Assembly (NCBI RefSeq): GCF_024713945.1
Contig: NW_027461517.1
Location: 186,001-250,000 of the forward strand
Origin: Dermatophagoides farinae
Lineage: Eukaryota > Arthropoda > Arachnida > Sarcoptiformes > Pyroglyphidae
Direction of reading: 5' to 3'
DNA: 64,000 nt
The notes below the pieces were generated by a model. That model searched no databases. It worked only from the letters and a program-made list of their open reading frames with translations, and was not told the origin of the DNA. This document shows positions 1 through 10,800 of the stretch, piece after piece (the stretch's first letter is position 1; every line of letters starts with the position of its first letter). A program made the position numbers and the translations under genes.

Positions 1-1004
1 ATCATCGTGGCGACAGTTTGAGGAAGAGTACACATACACTTGGTAGGCACATGACAAAACAAAAGCAAACATCGCGGACAGCGATAGCCCTTGTACTTTA
101 GCTGCGCGTGACACGAACAAAGCTGTGCTATACTAAACGTTTCGTAATTTGGAAAAGCTACTTCGAGCATAGACACGTTTAGTTCTTGTTTTTTAGAAGT
201 AGAAGCAATTAAGAATAAAACTTTTACGAAGCGTTTGCGAGTGTTAGCCACAAAATGTATTCCTTGAGTTTTTTTTGTGATTTCTTCAAATATAAAACAT
301 ATTGGGGCGATCGACACGAATGAAATTGGAATTTTAGCCTCTATAAACGGCGAGAGAGATTCGAAGATTGCAGTGCTGTCGACAGTTTTAACCGAAGCAG
401 AAATAAACACCATGTCTTTACTGTAAACTAAGTTGGTTGTGCTTTTGAACAAAGTATCAGCCTTGAAAAGAGAATCGGCGATACTTACCGACCCTTCTGG
501 CTGGTTTGTTTCAAAAAATTTTTTAAGTTCTGTTAACGCAGCGTCTGCATTATGCACAAAAGACGCCACGAGTTTTGTCGAACCGGCATTTTGGACAAGA
601 ATCGCTAGTTCATTCAAGGAGCCAAATAAAAAAAAATTGACGATAAAGCGCTCGATGTCGGATTTATATTGTTCCAAATTCATTAAACTAAACAAAATTT
701 TGTTATTAAGCGATTCGCTATAATCAATCACAATGACACAAGACCGAAAAGCGGCTGAGTTATCTTTTTTTACTTGTTGATTATAAACTAACGAGCTGAA
801 TGCATATGTACCATCTTTGTACACAGAAAACGTTTCGTTGGGGTCGTAGCTGTAAACATGAGACACATTTTTAGGTAGTATAGTTATGTTACTTGAAGTT
901 TCAGTGAATTTTGAATTAGAGAGCCAGTTCAAGTCGTTATTTTTGTCATTCAAGAGTAGCTTTTCAGTGGTTGTGCAATTCGTAACGTTCTGGTTAACGG
1001 ACAT
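1..1004 (-). CDS. SSL1: TFIIH subunit p44 (SSL1/GTF2H2 family), C-terminus cut by window edge
   Basis: Core TFIIH subunit that partners the XPD helicase in transcription initiation and nucleotide excision repair. The minus strand is open from the ATG at 1004-1002 to base 1 without a stop, giving about 334 residues. A von Willebrand-A-like segment near residues 90-225 (CVIVIDYSESL, later MVFISAS) matches the p44 core. Near the left edge comes a C4-type cysteine cluster, YRCPRCLLLFCHVPTKC, matching the p44 zinc motif (family form GYFCPQCRAKYCELPVEC). The Asp-x-Ser start of the vWA metal site reads DYSES. A GTAAGT at 488-483 lies in frame and is not an intron, because the surrounding residues align with the family. 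The very C-terminus lies outside the window. Recognition rests on the zinc motif plus the vWA order. Confidence 0.82.
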   Translation of the reverse strand, partial: MSVNQNVTNCTTTEKLLLNDKNNDLNWLSNSKFTETSSNITILPKNVSHVYSYDPNETFSVYKDGTYAFSSLVYNQQVKKDNSAAFRSCVIVIDYSESLNNKILFSLMNLEQYKSDIERFIVNFFLFGSLNELAILVQNAGSTKLVASFVHNADAALTELKKFFETNQPEGSVSIADSLFKADTLFKSTTNLVYSKDMVFISASVKTVDSTAIFESLSPFIEAKIPISFVSIAPICFIFEEITKKTQGIHFVANTRKRFVKVLFLIASTSKKQELNVSMLEVAFPNYETFSIAQLCSCHAQLKYKGYRCPRCLLLFCHVPTKCMCTLPQTVATM

Positions 1005-1212
1005 ACAGGTAAAACAACAACTACTAAGAGTTTGGAATGAGGGAAGACATTAAAAACAGCTTTAACTTGATTAAACCAAAACTACAATTAAGGATAATTA
1101 AAAAAGCAATACAATAGTGTAATAAAAATATAAATTTAAAATGCATTTAAATGCGTCGAGGTTCAAATATCTTGGAAAACGATAAAAATGTGAAAAATGA
1201 AGAAATGTTGAC

Positions 1213-1665
1213 TTAGAGTCTTCTACCACGTCGACCAGCTTTTCTACGAGTGGAATCTGAAGGAATGGGAGTGACATCTTCAACACGGCCTATTTTAATA
1301 CCGTTTCTAGCTAGAGAACGAAGAGCAGCTTGGGCGCCTGGACCAGTTGTCTTTTGCTTAAGACCTCCAGTGGCTCTAATTTTAACGTGGACAGCAGTAA
1401 TGCCGCGTTCTTTGCAGCGGTTTGCAACGTCTTGGACGGCAAGCATAGCAGCGTATGGGGAGGATTCGTCTCTGTCAGCCTTAACTTTCATACCACCAGT
1501 AACTCGCACAAAAGTTTCTTTACCGGAAATATCTGTAACGTGAATGAAAGTGTCATTGAAACTGGCGTAAATATGTGCTACGCCTATTACGTTTTTGCCA
1601 TCAGCTGGAGTTGGTTGTACGTATTTCGATGGTTGTACTACAGCAGTCTTTGTTTTAGCAGCCAT
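1213..1665 (-). CDS. RPS14: 40S ribosomal protein uS11 (RPS14)
   Basis: Small-subunit ribosomal protein of the platform, near the mRNA exit and the 3' end of 18S rRNA. The 150-residue product is full length for the family (about 150). It contains [20 protein letters not shown], the [20 protein letters not shown] core, [18 protein letters not shown] and the arginine-rich tail ending [11 protein letters not shown], all hallmarks of uS11. The ATG at 1665 directly precedes AAKTKTAVV, so no upstream exon is needed. The gene is divergent from the acyl-CoA synthetase and downstream of the p44 gene on the same strand. Confidence 0.97.
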   Translation of the reverse strand: MAAKTKTAVVQPSKYVQPTPADGKNVIGVAHIYASFNDTFIHVTDISGKETFVRVTGGMKVKADRDESSPYAAMLAVQDVANRCKERGITAVHVKIRATGGLKQKTTGPGAQAALRSLARNGIKIGRVEDVTPIPSDSTRRKAGRRGRRL

Positions 1666-2013
1666 GTGTTAAATCTAGTTATTACAACAGTTTGTTTTAA
1701 ATGTTGTACACTGAAATAAGAAATAAGACAAAACACAATATATTTGCAAGACGAAAAAAATAATTAGAGATAAATTAACTCGCGATACTCTTTGCGGCTT
1801 TAATAATAATAAATAAATATAATTTTGCAGGTTTGTTGTCGAATTATAATTATTTCTGTCTTGTGTACCAAATTCTCAAAATTTATTAATTTTTTATTTT
1901 CTTTGACCCATTTGTTATTTCATAAGTATGTTAACGAACTCTGGTGCTTTCAATAACCTGACGATTTCTAATTTATTAATTAGCAATAAAGGTAAGTTAT
2001 CAGTAAATAAAAC
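1666..2013. other. Intergenic region between divergent uS11 and acyl-CoA synthetase
   Basis: AT-rich spacer that must contain the promoters of both divergent genes. No RNA gene or clear element was seen. Bases 1928-1991 probably form the first coding exon of the synthetase and 1992-2026 its intron, described under that gene. Confidence 0.5.
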
Positions 2014-4179
2014 ATGTTTGAACTAGATATTAATGGCATTTATTACCGTAAAGAACTCGAACGACCTGTTCTTCGTGAAGACGACGTGTATCAAGAGCCT
2101 AAGAAAAATCTCAAAGAATACTGTCGTGTGTTTGATGTTTTGATAGATCATTGCATCGACAACCCTACAAAACCTTTGATTGGCACTAGATTTTATAATG
2201 ACGATTGGTACAAATCTGAGGAACCAACTTTTTCAAATGAAGTAAAATGGATGTCTTATATTGATCTGGCTAAGGCCGCAATCTCTTTTTCAGTTAATAT
2301 TCACGATAGAAACCTCTGCCCGATTAACAATTACCCAGACGAAGAATATGAAAACGCGGCAAATATGCGTGTGCTAGGTATTTACGGTTCTACTACTGTT
2401 GAGTACTTGATAATTGAAATGGCTGCTAGCTGCGCCAATGTCACTTTCTGTCCTCTGTATGATACGTTTGGAGAAGAAAATATGAAAAACATAATAAGAG
2501 AAACACGAATCAAAACTTTGGTTATCGAAATCAAATACGTGTCCAATTTTTTAAAGTGGTGGAACAAGCTTGCAAGTGACGATTCGTTACGCGAGATTCT
2601 CAAGGTATTGGTAATATTTACACCTAGAATAGATCTTTCAGTTCCCGGAAGTAACGAGAAATGGAAATTATACTACGCCGATCTTTTGAAGGAACTAGAA
2701 CAATGTTCTCTGAAGATTTACTTCCTGAATGGCTTAATTAAATACGTTCAAAAAAAATTAAATTTTCATGACACCTCGATTAAAGACTTATACCGTAAAT
2801 ACGCAAAACCAACTTCACTAAAGGATGTTAATACTATTTGTTACACCAGTGGAACAACAGGAGTTGCTAAGGGATGTTTGCAAACAAATGCTAACTTCAT
2901 GTCAATGCTTGCTTTTGGTCGAAACGAGTTAAAAAGTTACTACTGCGCAGGTCTCCAGGCAGATGATATTTTGTTATCGTATTTGCCTTGTGCTCACGTA
3001 TTCGAGCGAATAATTCGACTTATCGCTATTGGTTTGGGATTGAAGATATTCGTGTTTTCGGGAGTCAAAAAAAACGTATTGGACGATATCAGAATTGGTA
3101 AAGTAACTATTCTTCCCGCCGTTAGTAAAATAATCACTACTTTGGTCGATAACATGGACGCAGCACTTTCAAAAAAATCAGGTCTGATCAGATGGATCGT
3201 GAACAAGCGCCTAGAAATCCGAAAAAAGTCTAGACTGGCGTGCAAAGAATGGGATAAAGACGCCAATAAGCTGAACAGCATAATCTTGAAACCTTTCGCA
3301 ATTTTGGGTAACGTTCGTCTCATCATTTGCGGAGCTTCAAGTTTGAGTGATGAAGTCCGGATCAAAATGGAGTGTTACGCCAACGTGCCCATAATTAATG
3401 GGTACGGTGCCAGTGAAACCACAGGTCCTGTCTCTATAACAGGAAGATATACTCAACACACTAACACGTTAGGTGGGTTACTTCGTTGCCAAGCTATTGT
3501 CGATTACGGCTACCAGGGACCTGAATTTGCCAAGCTAAACAAAATGAATCGCCGAGGTGAACTGTTGATCAAGGGTAAACCTGTTTTTGCTGGATACTTT
3601 AGAAGGCCAGATCTCACTCGCAAAGCTTTCTTCGGTGAGCGTGAAAAAGACAAATCGTACAACGAGACCTGCTATTACCGCACAGGAGACGTTGTACAGG
3701 AAACGTCCTCGCCTTTATATTCTTTCATCATAGTAGGCAGAAGCAAGTGTTCCGTCAAATTGAGTTACGGAGAGTTCGTCGATCTGGAAACCATCGAACA
3801 AGCTTGCAGCTCGTTGCCAGAAATTAACCAAATTTTTGTATACGCAGTAAACGGCGCATCAAAAACCGTCGCTTTAATTTTCCCGAATTTAGAGAACGAT
3901 AAAGTACAAGAACTCATCAAATCCGACAACTTAGATACTAATGCATACCTTCAATCTAAATCTCTCACTAATTACTTCACTGATTTAATGTTTAATTGCG
4001 GGCAACTCAATTTTATTTTGCCCATCATGAGACCAAAGAACGTTACCTTGGTTGAAGAATTTACTATCTTGAACAAGTGTCTTACGCCAACGTTCAAATT
4101 CGCACGAGAAAAAATCTCTGAAATTTATCACGAACAGCTTAGCCAAATGCTAAATTCAGAAACTAATAAAAATTTATAA
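1928..4179 (+). CDS. Long-chain acyl-CoA synthetase (AMP-forming), probably spliced
   Basis: Activates long-chain fatty acids to acyl-CoA via an acyl-adenylate, usually at the ER or outer mitochondrial membrane. The main exon shows the adenylate-forming signature YTSGTTGVAKG (about residue 277 counting from the ATG at 2014), YGASETTG and YRTGD. Its length of about 720-740 is normal for FAA/ACSL enzymes. Two starts are possible. The ATG at 2014 gives 721 residues. Alternatively a 64-nt exon at 1928-1991 joins over a 35-nt intron (1992-2026, donor GTAAGT, acceptor CTAG) in the same frame, replacing MFEL with 21 residues and giving 738. I prefer the spliced form because other genes here have similar introns, and unspliced reading of the upstream ATG hits TAG. 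The substrate chain length is a family inference. Confidence 0.85.
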
Positions 4180-4473
4180 ACAGATTTACATCGTTTATTT
4201 CTCCTTATTATTCCAATTAATTTGTTTTCGTTCACATAATTGCATTCATTCATTAGCTAATCTTCGTTTAAACTAAGTTAAATAACATATATAATAAACA
4301 GATCAAATATAATTGGTCATATTGTAATGTACACGCAAAAGTGCGGAATGATAGTTTTGCACACGTAAATCCTCTTTTCCAGCGATCAGAATTAGATTAT
4401 AAGAAAATCAATTGAATTTTTTAGAAACCAGAGATTGATACCGACGCTTAAATTCACACAATAATTATTTGCA

Positions 4474-5541
4474 ATGCCGTGTATTTACAACGCAAACGCC
4501 GAAAATTTAGTTTCGCTTACTGCTGAGCTGGCACTGCGTGTGTTGCTCCAAAACAAAATCTCTCTAATCGAGTTTGTAGAATATGTAGTCGACCAACGCA
4601 ATATATTACTGCAGAATGTGTCGGGAATTTCAACTCCGTTGTGGAAGTACGAGCTTTTGACTGACAAGAGCATTGAGCGATTCATGAGTCGAAACGTGAA
4701 GAAAAAGCAATTTCCTGAAAATAATTTGACTCTTACGGCTTTTTCAGCGCTCAACTCGTTGAAAACTATAAATAAAGAAGAGAATGACATTATTAGCGAT
4801 CTTTACTCTCTCGATCGGTCGGACGGAAAAAACACCAATTACACTCTAGAGAGTGTCGAAACGACTTACTCATCTTCTGACTCTTACAACCCAGAGTTAT
4901 CATTCAACGGGACCAAATTCAACTGCAACCTTAACTTTTTGGAAGAAAGTCCGAACAAAGCTTTTTCGAAAAAAAACTTTGTTTCGACGCAGTCGCTAAG
5001 AGATACAAATGCTCAAGACATGAAAGTTACAGACGATTTAATAAAAAACTGCGACCAGATATCGGTAAAAAATCAGATGAACTTTAATGGACGGTCTAAT
5101 TTCAACATTAAAACACTGTTAGCGCCGCCTCCTGACTACAAGCCGCATCCCCAGCAAAAATCGTTGTTTACAGACAATATATTGGTACAAATACTGTGTA
5201 CGCCTATTATAAAGCTTAATCAGTCTGCACAGACAGTACCGTTTTCTCTGCCGTCGAAGGAAACAGAAGAGGTAAAGCCCGCTTCCGAAGAAAACTCGGT
5301 CAAAAAAAAAAAAAAGCGTGTAATAAACGCTGCCAGAAAAAAGCAAGGTTCGAGACGCACTACTGAATGTGAAAATGTTTTTATCTGCCCCGAATGCAAC
5401 AAGCGAGGTCAATCCATTTTTGACCCCAAATTAGGCCAGCGGGACGGAAATGTTTATGAGTATTTCTACTGCAGAAACAACCAATGTTTGAAAGGTAGGA
5501 GTGCGTCTAGATACATTGGCTGGCGTGTACGAGAAAAATAA
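4474..5541 (+). CDS. Unrecognised protein with C-terminal zinc ribbon
   Basis: 355 residues. The N-terminal 75 residues look folded and helical. The middle is low-complexity, rich in Ser, Asn and Lys. Near residue 275 there is a basic tract (KKKKKR, then ARKKQGSRR) that could be a nuclear localisation signal. The last 50 residues hold a four-cysteine ribbon: CPEC, then about 30 residues on CRNNQC. The spacing resembles TFIIS or RNA polymerase small-subunit ribbons, but the acidic hairpin motif of TFIIS is absent, so I do not assign that function. Co-directional with the acyl-CoA synthetase and convergent with the next gene. The ATG at 4474 is the first in frame. A nucleic-acid role is a guess from the ribbon and basic tract. 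Confidence 0.6.
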   Translation: MPCIYNANAENLVSLTAELALRVLLQNKISLIEFVEYVVDQRNILLQNVSGISTPLWKYELLTDKSIERFMSRNVKKKQFPENNLTLTAFSALNSLKTINKEENDIISDLYSLDRSDGKNTNYTLESVETTYSSSDSYNPELSFNGTKFNCNLNFLEESPNKAFSKKNFVSTQSLRDTNAQDMKVTDDLIKNCDQISVKNQMNFNGRSNFNIKTLLAPPPDYKPHPQQKSLFTDNILVQILCTPIIKLNQSAQTVPFSLPSKETEEVKPASEENSVKKKKKRVINAARKKQGSRRTTECENVFICPECNKRGQSIFDPKLGQRDGNVYEYFYCRNNQCLKGRSASRYIGWRVREK

Positions 5542-5799
5542 GATTTAACGATTACATATTATATTATTATTAATTAAAGATCTAACGACAAAAAGTTGTA
5601 AAACTTAACCTCTGCAAATTTGCAGATTGGTGATGTGAGCTCATATAGCATAGCCTGGCAGTCGGACTAAAATAGCAAAGTAACGCAACTGTCTTACACG
5701 ATTATTTTTCAAGACAGCCAACATCGCTACACCTTAATAAATAGTCAAATTTTTTTATCAGTAGCAGTGTATATATTTTCGCATTAATTATCCATAGAG

Positions 5800-7086
5800 T
5801 TAACCTTGAGAAACAAACAAGCTTTGAATAGTGATCAATAACTTTGAAAATGTGAACACAGTGCAGTTGACGTTTGATGTCTCTTTCTTTAAAGGACATT
5901 CCTGAATTGCCTGGTAGGCGTCGATAATGTTTAGCAAATGTCTAGAAATGTATAACGAATTTTTCAGGAAAGGCGCGAGCAAGGGTTGGAGCACTACGTG
6001 GTCTGGCAATAGGTATGCAAGTTCTTGCAAAATGGGCGCCACTTCATATGCAATTTCAGCGCTTGTTATTGTAGGTTGAGTTAAGTAAATCAACCTATCC
6101 ACAAGCTTTATCGTGGCCGGTAACACTTTAGAATGACTATGTAGGAGGACAATGGTGAAATCAATCAGCCAGTCATTAACATTTTGAAGCAATCCTTCGG
6201 TACGCGGAACGTAAACGCTAAGAGCAATCAACGCGTTGACTAGCTCATTTAATTTAGATTTTTTTATTGACGCAATTTGTTTTAGCAGCATACGAATATT
6301 CAAAAACGCTTCGTGAAGTTCTACCATGTGAGCACTAATACCGCCTCTGCGTAACAGTCTCATGCCGTTAGTTACGATAAGCGGCAAGAATTGGTCAGGA
6401 TAACTGAACACAACGGCATTAGGGTCTTGTTTTTCGAATGACGAAAGTGTTTCACGAAGCGAATCGTTTAAGTCGTTGGAAATGTCGAAAAACGTGTTTA
6501 ATAATCTTCGATAAGTTTCCTCCTGTTGATGGTATAGGTCTCTGACAGCCAAAAAATCTACTTGGAGATCTAACATCGCAACACGCAAACGTTCAAGAAT
6601 ACTTGATTCGTAGTTCACTTCGTCTATTAAACTCATTAGAATTCTTGTCATGTGCTCACTGCGTAATACGTCAAATACTTGCATTATATACGGTATTACT
6701 TGGTTCAGTTCTTTTACATATAAAGTCATTATTACTATTATAGGGTCACTAGCGTTCTGTAAGAACATTGCACTGGACAGAAACTCTACAATCGCGGGAA
6801 TTACAGATATAATTCTAAACGATTGTGGCTGTAGAGCGTTGATTGCATCTAGAGCAGAAATCAGAGCTTGATGAATACTTGGAAGCGAATTATGTAATAT
6901 TGGTAGAATGTCGGTTTGGAGCATCAAGAGATTCTTGATTTTATCGATTTCGATGTTGTTGAACTGACTGAAAATATAATTCAAATCTTCTACTTTCATG
7001 TTTGGGCGGAACGTTAAACGGACATCGTTTATATTCAAGCTAATCTTACCTTGATTCATCCTAAGAAAGTGTGTAATAATAGTCAT
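5800..7086 (-). CDS. Unrecognised all-helical protein, possibly repeat-containing
   Basis: Open frame of 428 residues, leucine/isoleucine-rich and predicted helical throughout, in alternating short helices like an ARM/HEAT-type solenoid, with no membrane segment. There is no catalytic motif I recognise. The frame starts with an ATG at 7086, and a second ATG lies at 7059. Just upstream on the same strand is the signal-peptide gene 7256-7648, whose last codon contains a GTAAGT donor. A 199-nt intron (7061-7259) ending CTTAG would fuse the two in frame to a 540-residue secreted helical protein. A secretory armadillo protein such as the BiP exchange factor SIL1 would fit that architecture, but no SIL1 motif is convincing. 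Treated here as a separate gene. Confidence 0.5.
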   Translation of the reverse strand: MTIITHFLRMNQGKISLNINDVRLTFRPNMKVEDLNYIFSQFNNIEIDKIKNLLMLQTDILPILHNSLPSIHQALISALDAINALQPQSFRIISVIPAIVEFLSSAMFLQNASDPIIVIMTLYVKELNQVIPYIMQVFDVLRSEHMTRILMSLIDEVNYESSILERLRVAMLDLQVDFLAVRDLYHQQEETYRRLLNTFFDISNDLNDSLRETLSSFEKQDPNAVVFSYPDQFLPLIVTNGMRLLRRGGISAHMVELHEAFLNIRMLLKQIASIKKSKLNELVNALIALSVYVPRTEGLLQNVNDWLIDFTIVLLHSHSKVLPATIKLVDRLIYLTQPTITSAEIAYEVAPILQELAYLLPDHVVLQPLLAPFLKNSLYISRHLLNIIDAYQAIQECPLKKETSNVNCTVFTFSKLLITIQSLFVSQG

Positions 7087-7255
7087 TATGATAAAGTATT
7101 AAAACTTGAACACAGAAAGAACTAAAACTAATCTAACTAATAATACATCTATTTTTACATGAGAAAAGATATCACCACATAAAATCTGTTAAATCAGTTT
7201 TGCTCTTTATCATAATGTTGCTGGTGACTTAAAACCGCAACGATCTGTTAAATAC

Positions 7256-7648
7256 TTACAAAGTTAAATCGTCTGGAACTGGCAGCGATTCCGCTAATAT
7301 TTTTTGATTTTTCAAAACTTCAAATAACTGTTGAAAACTTTCGTTGAAAATGTCTCTTATGAGCTGTGTATCGATAGCGTACGATTCGACTTTTATGTCG
7401 TCCGTAGATTCGTCCAAAAGGTTAATTTCAGCAACTTCATTAGCCAAAGCGTTGTAGTGAGAGTTATTTTGCTGAACAGTGTGCTCGATAGGCTCGATTA
7501 AATACTTTGATTGCACTAAACAATTTTTTGCACGTTACTTACTTCGCATTATAGATTTTTTCAAGATAGGCTCGATTTCAGAGCTCAGCTCATTAGCTGT
7601 CCATAATTTCGAAGATACCAAACAGATTAAAAGCAAAAAAGCATGCAT
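7256..7648 (-). CDS. Spliced signal-peptide protein, unrecognised
   Basis: Two exons: 7648-7543 and 7515-7256, separated by a 27-nt intron (7516-7542) with donor GTAAGT and acceptor TTTAG. The junction rebuilds an ATG codon. Without splicing the second exon has no ATG. The product is 121 residues, beginning MHAFLLLICLVSS, a good signal peptide with likely cleavage near residues 17-19. The rest is acidic and probably helical. The stop TAA lies inside a second GTAAGT (7259-7254), so the true 3' end is uncertain. Introns of 32 nt (to 7228) or 39 nt (to 7221) add a short tail; a 199-nt intron would fuse it to the 5800-7086 gene. Secretion or ER location is inferred only from the leader. Confidence 0.6.
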
Positions 7649-7823
7649 TGTATATTTTTGTTTGTACACTGGAAGATATTTTTTTCACACAAACTTTTGA
7701 TAAAAATAGACCAATAAATAATATAGATAACTATTTCAAAAACACCAAACAAACATAGTTAGCGAGCCACAAAATCAGAATTTACTTAAAATAAATAAGC
7801 TTGACGCTGCTTAGCACGGCATA

Positions 7824-10800
7824 CTAATCTAAACTGATAATTTTGATTGATGAATTCTGTAACGAATAAGCCTCATATAAACTTCTATTCACCAGCTTGT
7901 GATCTATAATTTTTATTATTAGTAAGATTTCCGAAAGAAGCTTGTCTAGTATAGAAAGCTGATCACTCACAACATCTATTACTTTAGATAGCAGCATTAC
8001 GGTAGATAGGAAAGATTTAATTTTCTTGACCAACTTCCAAATAAAACTAATTGTGTCTCTATGTACAACGTACTTATCTTGCATGTATGGAATGCACATT
8101 GATACCTGAATGAGGAACTCGTTAAACAGTTGGGAAGTGCTAGTTAGACTTAATAAGAAATAAATATTGTCTTCGTTTGACGGGTCGTCCATATACGAAG
8201 ATACTAATAATTTATATGAGTCAATAAAGTTGACTATCTCAGAAAATAATTTATCAGACAATTTTCGCTCGAACGAGAGAACTCTAGATAACAGACAAAT
8301 CTTGTAGTCTAAATCTATACTTCTTATAAAGACACGCGCACTCGTGAAATACCTCAAGACGTGAATGATTCGAAGGTTTTTAACAATATAATCACATACT
8401 GAAATGGATCTTCCAAAGTTCTTGGAATTATCAATCGGCAACAATGGAGTTGAGCTGAGCTTATTTCTGTAGAAAAAGTTTTGAAGAACCGAATCATTCC
8501 GAACAATATAAGCATTTAGTCTTTCATTCCGAGAAAATTTATTTACATCTTCTATGATACTATCACATTCGGCCGAGGAAACGACTGTGGAAACCTGCTT
8601 GCTCAAACTTGAAAATTCAGAATATTGTTGAAACAGAGAACTAAAGTCTGTTCTAAAAAATTCCAAAAGCTCGTAATAATTAATGTATTGTTCTGCAAAA
8701 AACTGCAATTTTGATATGTAAGCGTGATACGGCATATAATTGATTAACGCGTAGTATTCGTGATGGTTTATACTTTTTACTTCAGAAGAATTTTCAGAAA
8801 TGAATTCATAGCAGTCGACATGTTTATCTTGTTGTTTTAGATCTAGATATTTTTCCAGGTTTGCTAAACAGTTTATCATGGTAGCTGCCTGAGCCGACAT
8901 CCAGCTGTTGAAACTCGAAGTATGCAAAAGAAGTAACTCCATTGGCAGATATCTGGCAAGAACTTTAATCACTCTAGAAAGTCTATACACCGCAGTTTTG
9001 TCATTGGCTGTAACTTCAGAATATTCACCAATATTACCTGTTAAAACTAATAAGTTGTAAACAAAAGGGTCTTGGAACGTATTAGTACTGGTGCTTTCCA
9101 AACAGGACAGTGTAGATAAGAATGTCTCGTGGAATGGATTATGGAACTTACTTGAAAACATAGCTGATTGTGGTTTGGTTGAATACAACAAAATTTTCTT
9201 ACAAAGCTCCATAGCTAGAATTTGGTTTACTATGTGGATGCTAGCCTGGTTTTTAGACACTTGAAGTGCGAATAACACTTTGTGCGATATTGGTGTGGAA
9301 CTAGCATTTATTATAGATTTAATTAATACTCCTGGGTGCGAAACGAATCGGGGTTTTGACGTTATTAAAGTATCAGGTGAACAAGAAAACAACTGCAAAG
9401 CGACACTGGGGATGTACTTAGTTAAGTTTATGTCCCAATCAGGTAATTCAATTGCCACGTTGAATAATAACAATACGGATGTTTTCAGCAAGTTGAACAA
9501 AAACATAATAATCTTGTCTTTATATAGCTCATCCATAATAGATTGTGGCACAATACAATTAGTAATTGTCAGATCGCTTTTAAGTAATCTTGATTCTACT
9601 GCGTAGTTAATTAATTGAAAATCTTTTTTATCGCTAATGTTTATAAGCATTTCGTTTAAAGAAGCAGTCAAGAAATACAGATTATCAAAAGCGACATTTA
9701 TCAAGCTTACAGGTTCTTTGTTTTTAGGCAAATTACCACCGCAGAATAAACTTAAATCCACCGGTTTTCCAAGAAGGTTGTAAATTTTATCATTTGAACA
9801 TGAATTCTGAAACTTGAAACAATTGAAAAGCTGGCAATAAGTCAGTACATTTGAATTGGAAGTTTGTGATAATTTTAAATAGTTGAAACAGTTATCCAGT
9901 TTGGTAGAAGCAAAGTTGTACTTATACATGGATAAAGTGTCGCTAAATTTAAAAACCCCTTGTATATTATCTTTTTTCAAAACCACTGAACTTTCCATAC
10001 GGAAGTGATCACTAAAGGAATAACTCATTAACTTATTTAACTCTATTATTAACAAATCTGACTTGATCGTAGATTTCACCAAACGAATATCTTGTGGATG
10101 GAAATAGTTACCTGCCAAGTTTAACTTGGTAAATTGAATATCGTCTTCATTAATTTGGTTTGTTATATAATTAAACAAAAGAGCTTCTGCAGAAGAGAGT
10201 AACAGCTTGTTATTGTGAATTAAAGCCTTGAAAGACTTATCGTTAGTAAGTATCAATGAATATAATAACGGAAGTGCGAAAGAAATCGTGGTGTATGAGT
10301 AAAGATTTAGTAAGGCATAATAAACTAAATATTCAACTATTGAAATTTTATTGAACACTAAGCAGTGCTTAGTAATGAATGTCTCAACAGAAGTGAAACA
10401 AGGTAAACATTCTGAAGAATAAACATCTAACGAGACAAAATGTTTAATGTTTTGAATAAAGTTTTGATGTTTCCAATAAGTAGTGAGTATAGATAACAAA
10501 ATGGTAAATAACAATCTCCCATCTTTATCAGTCATGTTTAACACAGCTACTTCAAAGCAATAAAGTAAACCATCGTGCCAAATCGTTCCAAGGTTCAGCA
10601 ACCTTGTGACTAAATAGCAAAAAGTGATTGAAACTGATTCCTTATTCAACAACGCTTCACAACCTTGACAAATGATTTGTAAAATGAGAGAAAAAACGCT
10701 TCGCAATAAAGAAAGCGAAATGTTTGACATGCAGTTCTTGTCATTAATAATTTTCTCGAGTAATTCCTTCTCAATCCATCGTAAAAACAATAAGAAACCT

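Noticed and set aside
483-488. GTAAGT on the minus strand inside the p44 gene
   Set aside because: The frame stays open through it and the encoded residues align with the family; the best acceptor would shift frame.
433-723. 96-codon plus-strand frame
   Set aside because: It starts with TTG and lies antisense to the p44 gene, whose zinc and vWA motifs fix the minus strand as coding.
4254-4264. GCTAATCTTC, a piece of the U6 snRNA complement
   Set aside because: Only ten bases match; the invariant ACAGAGA and flanking U6 sequence are absent.
5611-5626. 16-bp palindrome near a GTGATGT and a terminal ACA in the 5.5-5.8 kb spacer
   Set aside because: Boxes are imperfect and no rRNA complementarity or consistent hairpin pair was found, so no snoRNA is called.
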